The notes under the pieces are model-generated. The model searched no databases. It was not told where the DNA came from and saw nothing but the letters and a program-made list of their open reading frames with translations. A DNA stretch of 64,000 nucleotides from OLB11 sp041392835. Its GTDB lineage: Bacteria > Bacteroidota > Bacteroidia > Chitinophagales > Chitinophagaceae. This document shows, in pieces, positions 58,548-64,000 of the stretch (position 1 is its first letter; each line of letters opens with the position of its first letter). The position numbers were made by a program, and so were the translations under genes. The stretch covers positions 1,154,413-1,218,412 of the forward strand of contig JAWKLF010000001.1 of NCBI GenBank assembly GCA_041392835.1, read 5' to 3'.

Positions 58548-58611
58548 GAAGTTGGCATTTTTTCGTCCGATGTCAGCACAAATATTTGTTGTTAGCACGT
58601 CTCCCAGCCTT

Positions 58612-58683
58612 GCAGGTAACGGTTTGGCTAAACGCAGGAGGCGAGGAATCGAGCCTATTGTCGTTTTAGCCTTTGTTGTGTGC
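58612..58683 (-). repeat. Short attC-like site 5
   Basis: A compact 72-bp site: GGCTAAACGCAGGAGGC pairs imperfectly with GCCTATTGTCGTTTTAGCC. The boxes are GCAGGTAAC (complements GTTACCTGC of site 4) and GTTGTGTGC (complements GCACACAAC of site 6). The last nine codons and stop (58655) of the S41 protease gene lie inside it. Confidence 0.8.
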
Positions 58684-60023
58684 TTTTACTTATTAGTTCT
58701 AAAGCAAATTCCAAATCCTTATCTTTTTGTTCTATGATATAATCGATTTTGGGTTTAATGTAATAATCTGAAATAACACTCTGGCGAAGTTTGTCATCTT
58801 CGTTAGGTTTAATCATATATTGTAATTGTGGCAACTCGATTTGGATAGCAGTATTGGGGAGTGTAATATTTGGGACTCCCGCAAATTACAAACTCACTTC
58901 CTCCCGTTTCTTCACCTATGAAGATTGCTCTTTTGTGTTTTCTATATCGGAACAGAATATCCCTGTGTTTGAAAAACTACCACCATTTATTAGCACATAG
59001 ATATTCCCTCGAAGTTTTTGAGACATTGGTTGATGTAATCCACTCTGTGGACCATTGCATTCTACAATAATTCCTTTTTTTCTTTCTATAATATTGTTCT
59101 ACCAATACAAATGGTTCGTTTAGTAAATATTTAAGTAAGTAATTTGAGTTCCTTGTATCACCTTGATTATTACGCACATCAATAATAAAGATTTTGAATA
59201 CTTTTATCTCTAATTTGCTCAATTGCTTTTTTAATTTCAGGAACAAACTTTTGTCCGTAATACTTTTAAAATATTATTATGCCAGTCTTTGATTGTTAAA
59301 ATACCAATGCTTTTTTTCTTCGTCAATTGCAAGTAAGTATTCCTTTTTTCATCTGGTTCTTGAAGTTTTCTGATTTGTTTAAAAAGTTCAGGTTTGAAAT
59401 ACCTTAAAAGATATTGCCCTTCTTCTCTAATCCATCATAAAAGTTTATTTGGTATTCTTCACTACAACCATAGAAATAACTGAAATATTCGTAAAAATAC
59501 GTATTCAGAACCCAAGTGGGGTAATTGTAATTGTCTCCGTCTCGCATCATTTTGCTCAGCATTTTTGAATTAGTTCGGATGACTTTATTCCATTTATAGA
59601 AATTATTTGAGTTCCTTCTTCCAATTTGCTCATTGAGCTTATAGCTTTAGAAACGTACAATTTACTGCCATCCCAAAAAACGGCTGCAATGGGATAAATA
59701 ATTTGTTTGCATTATTGTTTTCCCATCCATTTCTTATTTGGATAGAATAATGTAAAGCCATATCTTTGATAACTCCATTTACTGATAACAAATTATACAC
59801 TTCCAATCTCGTTAAATCATTCTATAGTTAAATTGTTAAAGAAGTTAGAAAACTCTCTTTCGTTGTGTAGATATTAATGTTTGGATGTTTTTCTAACTAA
59901 TGCTGACTGAAGGTATGTTAAATCCTCAAGTATCATTTCTTTGCTAAAAGTATTGCTTTTGCCCAAATATAATCACTGGGATAAAAAAGTCAGAAATAGG
60001 AATATATGTCTAAAGTCAATCAT
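58655..60023 (-). pseudogene. S41-family C-terminal processing-type protease (frameshifted)
   Basis: From ATG 60023 the start is MIDFRHIFLFLTFLSQ, a likely signal peptide. Downstream pieces show the S41 core: FIIDVRNNQGDTRNSNYLLK (strand before the active site, with N-x-G-G-like turn), FIGEETGGSEFVICGSP (the E-T-G-G-S loop) and LPNTAIQIELPQLQY, and a clean C-terminus DYYIKPKIDYIIEQKDKDLE. No PDZ domain is clear. It is the single gene of its cassette. About six indels. Confidence 0.65.
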
Positions 60024-60042
60024 TAAGTTTTTAGTTTTAATT

Positions 60043-60179
60043 GCACACAACGGTTTGGCGCTTGGCGCAGTGGCGAGTTCAAGCTCAAAACTGTCAATAT
60101 ACCAAAAAAGTTGATGCGAGAGGTAGAATGTTCAATTAACCACGTCACCCGCCATTGAGCCAAACGCCTGTCACCAGCC
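60043..60179 (-). repeat. attC-like site 6
   Basis: The arm GGCGCTTGGCGCAGTGGCG pairs with CCGCCATTGAGCCAAACGCC. The centre is almost the same as in site 1 (CTGTCAATATACC, AAAAAAGTTGATGCGAG, ATGTTCAATTAACCACG). The left box GCACACAAC complements site 5. The right box GTCACCAGC has no clear partner at the next site. Confidence 0.82.
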
Positions 60180-60199
60180 GTATTTTTTGTTTCAGTCAT

Positions 60200-60960
60200 A
60201 ATAAAAGTCTATTACGTCACCCTTTTTTGTTTTCTCTAAACTTTGTCTATGTCGCCACGAACACCATTCCTGTTGTAGCCATATTAATCCCACTTGCAAA
60301 ATGTTTTACATAGGGCAGTTCCTTTTCAACTGTCCGCCAAGTCAAGTTCCAAATATTCGAGTGTCTGTCGTGTGTGGGTGTTTAAATAATTTCAGGTTTG
60401 AACTTCTTGCACTGAGCTTTAAATCTGTCAGCCAATCTGTTTTTTCCATCCGTCTTCGATCGGCAGTTGCTTGTCCACGAGGACTAAATACATTTAAGTC
60501 GTGGCAACCGAGAATAACAATTTTTTGATTATTCAATTCTGTAACGAAATGTGTTTCAAGGTCGTTTATTTTTATTAAGTCTTTTTTGTCCTTCGGTAGG
60601 ATAAAATTTTCCTGTCCAACTAATTACTTTCTCATTTTGTAAATCAAAATAGCAACAAGTTCAATAAGTTGATAGTTATTTCGATTGGAACCGCCAATGC
60701 CAATGGTAAAATAGTGAGCAGTTTCTTTGTTTTTTGAAAGTTGCAGGGTTTAAACTCTCAAAAAATGAAACAATAACGGTATTCTTGCTTCCCTTTTTGT
60801 AGTGTTGAAACGCTTGCCTTTCTGCCTTTTTACAATGTCACAATATAATAGCTTTCTGGAAACTCAAAAAGTCAAAAAGCCGCCAGGAGTTAAAATAAAA
60901 CTCATAAGTCTTTTTCTGATATTCTGTTGCAAGAAACTTTTCAATCAATTTTTCAAGTTT
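60200..60960 (-). pseudogene. Cassette gene of unknown function (frameshifted)
   Basis: Readable stretches are FDLQNEKVISWTGKFYPTEG, INDLETHFVTELNNQKIVIL then GCHDLNVFSPRGQATADR, and PNIWNLTWRTVEKELPYVKH. The HDLN-FSPRGQA segment looks conserved, as if part of an active site, but I do not recognise the family. It lies at the 3' end of the cassette between attC sites 6 and 8, behind DNA-modification-type genes. At least five indels; ends are approximate. Confidence 0.35.
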
Positions 60961-60989
60961 AGAAAAATTTGATTACTATATTTGTCATA

Positions 60990-61420
60990 CTGCTTTCCTG
61001 TTACAAATAAGGCGTGCAATTTTATAAGCTTTGGATTTCCATTTGCTTGTCTGCAACCAAAACAACTTGCTTTTTTAAATATATTTCAGCTCCTGGGTCC
61101 GCTTCCCAATCAATATCACCGTGTTTAATTCTAACAAGTTTAAAACTGCAAGTTCTGTGCTTCATATCTCTTACAGTGTCGTAAAATGCTCTTTTCTCAT
61201 CTCTGTCTATCGGGCTGTTATCTTTGCGTTAATTTTTTTGCAAGCATTTATCCACGTTTCTTTTGAAAAATTGAGATTAATAGTTGAAGGATAATTTAGT
61301 AAAGTGATTTCTCTTTGCTTTGCTGAAATGTTGATTTTCATCATACTCAATAATCAATTTATGGTCTTCCAAACAACAATATCGCAAAGGAGTTGGTAAT
61401 TGGATTTTTAAATTTTTTTT
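60990..61420 (-). pseudogene. Putative nuclease-like fragment (frameshifted)
   Basis: Joined frames read HKLIIEYDENQHFS, KRNHFTKLSF-like or REITLLNYPSTINLNFSKET in the other frame, DNSPIDRDEKRAFYDTVRD, FKLVRIKHGDIDWEADPGAE and a stop near 61040. The IEYDENQHF pattern is typical of small PD-(D/E)XK-like endonuclease domains. It is preceded without a clear start by the methyltransferase fragment across an A13 run, so it may be fused to it by deletion or be a separate gene whose start is hidden. Confidence 0.4.
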
Positions 61421-61737
61421 TTTTTAAAATCCGTTTTATTTCCTGTGTTGTATGGTGGGTCAATATAAATTACATCTATTTTTCTTTTGTGAGTAAAGTT
61501 GAGAGTGTAAAGAGTATGATAATTGTCGCCCTCAAATATAAAGTTGGTTGGTTTTGATGGGTCGTTTATGATTTCTTTTGATTTGTCCTCCGTAAGAACT
61601 GGTAATTCTCTTTCACACTGGTCGGCAATAGCCTCTGGTTTGTCCTCCCAAACTAAACCATATCGCTGTTTTTCTAATAGCTTTATCTTGTCTATTAGTT
61701 GCTCTTTGGAGTAGTTGTCGTATTTGCTTTTTGCCAT
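61408..61737 (-). pseudogene. N-terminal fragment of an adenine DNA methyltransferase (Mod-like)
   Basis: The 109-residue open part starts MAKSKYDNYSKEQLIDKIKL (coiled N-terminal helix) and reaches NFIFEGDNYHTLYTLNFTHK and VIYIDPPYNTGNK, the DPPY catalytic motif of beta-class N6-adenine methyltransferases such as type III Mod. It then runs into a homopolymer of about 13 A and stops. The remaining two thirds of a Mod protein (target recognition domain, FxGxG) are not present; different sequence follows. So it is truncated, not merely frameshifted. Confidence 0.7.
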
Positions 61738-61871
61738 CTATATTTTTAAAATTTCGTGTCGTTTTTACAAGTCGCTAAGGTAAGTTTTTAATCCTTTTTT
61801 TGGTCAAAAGTTGTCGTCAAGTTGTCAAGTGTCTGCCAGTTGGGTGGTGGGTGGGCTTTGGGTGCGGTTGG

Positions 61872-61935
61872 GTAAAATTAAATGTGCTGCAAAAGCGTTG
61901 GCTTGTGTGTTGGCTTGCAGCTCTTTTAATTTTAC
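61872..61935. repeat. Flanking hairpin e
   Basis: GTAAAATTAAATGTGCTGCA pairs with TGCAGCTCTTTTAATTTTAC around a loop containing GCGTTGGCTTGTGTGTTGGC. It is followed by GAAGCGTTGGCATTTTG, as for b and d. It lies 5' of the methyltransferase fragment. Confidence 0.65.
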
Positions 61936-61997
61936 GAAGCGTTGGCATTTTGTCCACTGTTTTTCTGTCGGTTTATGTTGTGTCGTCCGCTACGCTT

Positions 61998-62080
61998 GCA
62001 CCTAACTTACTTATAGAGGCTACTTTACTCCCAAAAACACCCAAATATGGTAGTAAAGAGGCTATAATAGTTTGTTAATT
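61998..62080 (-). repeat. attC- or attI-like site 8 next to the integrase remnant
   Basis: Arms AACTTACTTATAGAGGCTAC and AGGCTATAATAGTTTGTTAA (imperfect) with inner TTTACT/AGTAAA. On the minus strand the R'-like box is GTTAGGTGC, which fits the canonical GTTRRRY, and the opposite box is AATTAAC. It ends 27 nt from the stop of the integrase remnant, where attI would be in an inverted integron. The palindromy argues for attC instead. Confidence 0.6.
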
Positions 62081-62106
62081 TCTTTTCAAAGATATTTAAA
62101 ATAGCT

Positions 62107-62232
62107 TTACAAATCATCAAAAGGACTTTTAATTTTTTGTATTTCTCGGGTACTTACATGGGTATAAATTTCAGTTGTTTTACTGCTTTTATGTCCCAAT
62201 AGTTCTTGTATATATCTTAAATTGTATTTTTC
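62107..62232 (-). pseudogene. C-terminal remnant of an integron-integrase-like tyrosine recombinase
   Basis: About 42 codons are left: KYNLRYIQELLGHKSSKTTE then IYTHVSTREIQKIKSPFDDL and stop at 62107. The pattern LLGHKSSKTTEIYTHV carries the second active-site His and the nucleophile Tyr. The ending (STREIQKIKSP.D.L) is like that of integron integrases found in Bacteroidota. Upstream of 62232 the frame goes into unrelated sequence with a GTGTC/GACAC hairpin, so the N-terminal 250+ residues are deleted. Orientation is the same as the cassettes. Confidence 0.7.
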
Positions 62233-62464
62233 CCCGTCGTGTCTCCGTTTCGGGACACTGCGGTTCGATTCTTGAATGATAATTTGAAAACATTCACTTT
62301 TCTTTTTTACCGATTATACTACTGTAACAGACCAAAAAAATGCTCTGAACATCAGTAATATCGGCATAAACCACTCTAAAAATTTGGTCTGAAACCAATA
62401 TAAGATTGGTATTACTTAACTTGGGTTTAAGATTGCTATCATTTTATTCAGAGCCTGAGTAATA
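62233..62464. other. Junction sequence between array and core, no gene seen
   Basis: About 230 nt with several short inverted repeats (CAGACCAAAAAAATGCTCTGA with TCAGAGC and TTGGTCTG; ACCAATATAAGATTGGT at 62395-62415). They might be ends of a lost mobile element. No ORF and no similarity to the IS or hairpins above. Confidence 0.4.
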
Positions 62465-62494
62465 AAAAAAAACACCATAAAAGGTGTTTTTAAT
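62465..62494. terminator. Terminator of the secE-nusG operon
   Basis: AAAACACC and GGTGTTTT form a stem with a short ATAAAA loop and T/A tracts on both sides, 30 nt after the nusG stop on the minus strand. Confidence 0.75.
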
Positions 62495-62523
62495 TTTTAT
62501 AAAAGGTTTACTATTAAGTAAAG

Positions 62524-63087
62524 CTATGATACTTTCTCTACTTGAATATAATTTAATTCTACAGGCGTATCTCGACCAAATATTTTTACTACTACTTTTA
62601 GTTTTTTCTTTTCTTCATTTACTTCTTCAATAGAGCCATTAAAATCATTAAATGGACCATCAACTATTTTTACAGTTTCGCCCACTATAAATGGATCCAA
62701 CATAGAAACGCCACCATCAGCCATTTCATCCATTTTGCCAAACATTTTATTGACTTCACTTTTGCGAAGCGCATCAGGATGCTCTTTCCCAAGGAAATGA
62801 ATAACACCTGATACATTTTTAATAGCTTGTATCATTTCGTCAGAAAGACGGTTGGTAGTTGCTTCTAACAATATATAACCTGGATAAAGAATTTTTTCAC
62901 GCATTACTTTTTTACCTGATTGTACTTTAAATACTTTTTCTACAGGACAAAGTATTTGAGCTATAATATTACCCCAACCAGAGCGTTTTATTTCAATATC
63001 TAAATAGTCTTTTATTTTGCGTTCCTTACCACTAAGTACACGCAAAACAAACCATTTGTTATCTACATTTTGAGTAGTTGATTCCAT
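62524..63087 (-). CDS. nusG: Transcription termination/antitermination protein NusG
   Basis: The 187-residue protein has the NGN domain (KWFVLRVLSGKERKIKDYLD, VRE-like KKVMREKILYPGYILLEATT) and the C-terminal KOW domain (FIVGETVKIVDGPFNDFNGS, LKVVVKIFGRDTPVELNYIQ). It links RNA polymerase with Rho and ribosomes. It follows secE by 4 nt. rplK, normally next, is not found downstream; the cassette array begins instead. Confidence 0.95.
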   Translation of the reverse strand: MESTTQNVDNKWFVLRVLSGKERKIKDYLDIEIKRSGWGNIIAQILCPVEKVFKVQSGKKVMREKILYPGYILLEATTNRLSDEMIQAIKNVSGVIHFLGKEHPDALRKSEVNKMFGKMDEMADGGVSMLDPFIVGETVKIVDGPFNDFNGSIEEVNEEKKKLKVVVKIFGRDTPVELNYIQVEKVS

Positions 63088-63091
63088 TGTA

Positions 63092-63286
63092 TTAACCTAT
63101 CAATTTATAGAAATTTTCAAAAACATTTTCACTAGCCACGTCCATCAAAAATATCAAACCAGTAAGGATAAGAATACTTACCAACGTAATAATAGTGGAT
63201 TGTTGTAACTCAGACCAAGTAGGCCAAGTTACTTTATGGATTAATTCGTCGTAGGCTTGTTCAAAATAATTAAATAATTTGTTCAT
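63092..63286 (-). CDS. secE: Preprotein translocase subunit SecE
   Basis: The 64-residue protein has the SecE signature YDELIHKVTWPTWSELQQST followed by one membrane helix (TLVSILILTGLIFLMDVA). Typical short SecE. In the usual tuf-trnW-secE-nusG order. Confidence 0.95.
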   Translation of the reverse strand: MNKLFNYFEQAYDELIHKVTWPTWSELQQSTIITLVSILILTGLIFLMDVASENVFENFYKLIG

Positions 63287-63459
63287 AGTTAAGATATTAA
63301 AGGACTATTGAATTTGGATAAATGAATAATCCTGTATTACGTATTAATAATAAATTAGAAATACAAATATAAGTACAGATATGAAATTGAAAGCGATTAT
63401 CCTATTTCTATTGTTTATAGCTATTTTACATAGGTTAAAGTATCAATTTTTTTACCTTG

Positions 63460-63530
63460 CACGGGCACTAGGATTCGAACCCAGATCAAAGGTTTTGGAG
63501 ACCCGTATGCTACCGTTGCACCATGCCCGT
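63460..63530 (-). tRNA. tRNA-Trp (anticodon CCA)
   Basis: The acceptor ACGGGCA pairs with TGCCCGT (discriminator G), the D-arm is GGTGCAACGGTAGCAT, the anticodon loop CTCCAAA reads CCA, and the T-arm is CTGGGTTCGAATCCTAG. It lies between tuf and secE as in most Bacteroidota. Confidence 0.95.
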
Positions 63531-63576
63531 ATGTTTGGGTGCGTGTGAGTGTGTATATAAAGAGCTTATTTAAAAA

Positions 63577-63606
63577 CAAAGTACTTAGCCAATTCTAAGT
63601 ACTTTG
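63577..63606. terminator. Terminator after tuf
   Basis: CAAAGTACTTAG and CTAAGTACTTTG form a perfect 12-bp stem with a CCAATT loop. On the minus strand it is followed by TTTTT, 28 nt after the tuf stop. Confidence 0.85.
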
Positions 63607-63633
63607 TTTAGTTTTATAAAAAAGATAATAATC

Positions 63634-64000
63634 TTATTTGATGATTTCTGTAACTTGTCCTGCACCAACTGTACGGCCACCTTCACGGATAGAGAACTTA
63701 AGTCCTTTTTCCATAGCGATAGGTCCAATTAGTTTTACTGTAATAGTTACATTATCGCCAGGCATAACCATTTCAGTACCTTCTGGTAAAGTTACTTCAC
63801 CAGTAATATCTGTAGTACGGAAATAGAACTGAGGGCGGTATTTGTTAAAGAATGGCGTATGACGGCCACCTTCTTCTTTGCTCAATACATAAACTTCGCC
63901 TTTGAAATCAGTGTGTGGAGTGATAGAACCTGGTTTGCAGATTACCATACCTCTACGAATATCTTTTTTCTCGATACCACGAAGTAATAAACCAGCATTA
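63634..64000 (-). CDS. tuf: Elongation factor Tu, C-terminal part (runs off the right edge)
   Basis: The visible 121 codons read LLLRGIEKKDIRRGMVICKP, GSITPHTDFKGEVYVLSKEE, GGRHTPFFNKYRPQFYFRTT and end GLKFSIREGGRTVGAGQVTE IIK. This is domain 2 end plus domain 3 of EF-Tu, the tRNA-delivering GTPase. The N-terminal GTPase domain is outside the window. Confidence 0.97.
   Translation of the reverse strand, partial: NAGLLLRGIEKKDIRRGMVICKPGSITPHTDFKGEVYVLSKEEGGRHTPFFNKYRPQFYFRTTDITGEVTLPEGTEMVMPGDNVTITVKLIGPIAMEKGLKFSIREGGRTVGAGQVTEIIK

Noticed and set aside
38949..62080. CRISPR array as an explanation of the repeats
   Set aside because: Repeats are 72-137 bp, palindromic, diverged and separated by 0.8-4.6 kb of coding DNA; no short regularly spaced identical repeats and no cas genes.

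Overview
The window is a low-GC chromosomal segment of a Bacteroidota bacterium. The evidence is a TonB-dependent SusC/CarboxypepD-like receptor, PorT-like barrel proteins, a T9SS-type C-terminal sorting domain, TAnnTTTG promoter boxes, weak ribosome binding sites, and conserved housekeeping genes (topA, dnaE, secG, tuf-trnW-secE-nusG). I cannot assign a genus.

Layout. 1-6.6 kb is the end of an aryl-polyene/flexirubin-type pigment cluster: glycosyltransferase, hotdog dehydratase, LolA-like carrier (frameshifted), polysaccharide deacetylase, a ketosynthase pair in which one partner lacks the active cysteine, a barrel protein and a ketoreductase. 6.7-16.4 kb is mixed core: MltG, YihY, a haem/copper lipoprotein, a membrane protein with a small winged-helix regulator, CreD, a TonB receptor and a GlcD-like oxidase. 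16.4-25.2 kb looks like an inorganic-carbon uptake block: two SulP transporters (one frameshifted), DabB-DabA and a porin. 25.2-38.8 kb is ordinary core: tRNA-Leu, tRNA-Gly, a TPR protein, SecG, TopA, acyl-CoA dehydrogenase, prolyl oligopeptidase, DnaE and an NlpC/P60 lipase-type peptidase.

The remarkable part is 38.8-62.3 kb. I read it as an integron cassette array. It holds about ten long palindromic attC-like sites, and most inter-site segments begin and end with complementary boxes (for example GTTACCTGC with GCAGGTAAC, GTTATGCC with GGCATAAC, GTTGTCGG with CCGACAAC, GTTGTGTGC with GCACACAAC). That is the signature expected of recombined circular cassettes. All recognisable cassette genes lie on the minus strand. 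A 42-residue C-terminal remnant of a tyrosine recombinase resembling Bacteroidota integron integrases lies at the right end in the same orientation, so this looks like an 'inverted' integron with a dead integrase. The cassettes mostly carry defence or conflict genes: an MvaI/BcnI-like restriction-modification pair, a DUF262-DUF1524 (GmrSD-like) protein with a small zinc-ribbon partner, an unknown three-gene operon with a phospholipase D-like nuclease, a DNA methyltransferase fragment, a secreted endonuclease/exonuclease/phosphatase, an S41 protease, and a possible glycine-zipper lipoprotein toxin with a small membrane partner.

Two 2.3 kb copies of an IS91-like (HUH, Y2) element that also carries a tyrosine recombinase, plus a third solo copy of its right end, sit at the same position of three different attC sites. 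This suggests that the element targets integron recombination sites. Five related hairpins of about 65 bp mark the ends of the restriction-type cassettes.

Many genes in the array are broken by small indels, and the two IS copies differ mostly by indels. Part of this may be uncorrected long-read error in repeated or low-coverage sequence rather than real decay, so pseudogene calls there are provisional. The array ends just after nusG, where rplK would normally follow; 62.5-64 kb returns to core genes nusG, secE, tRNA-Trp and tuf.
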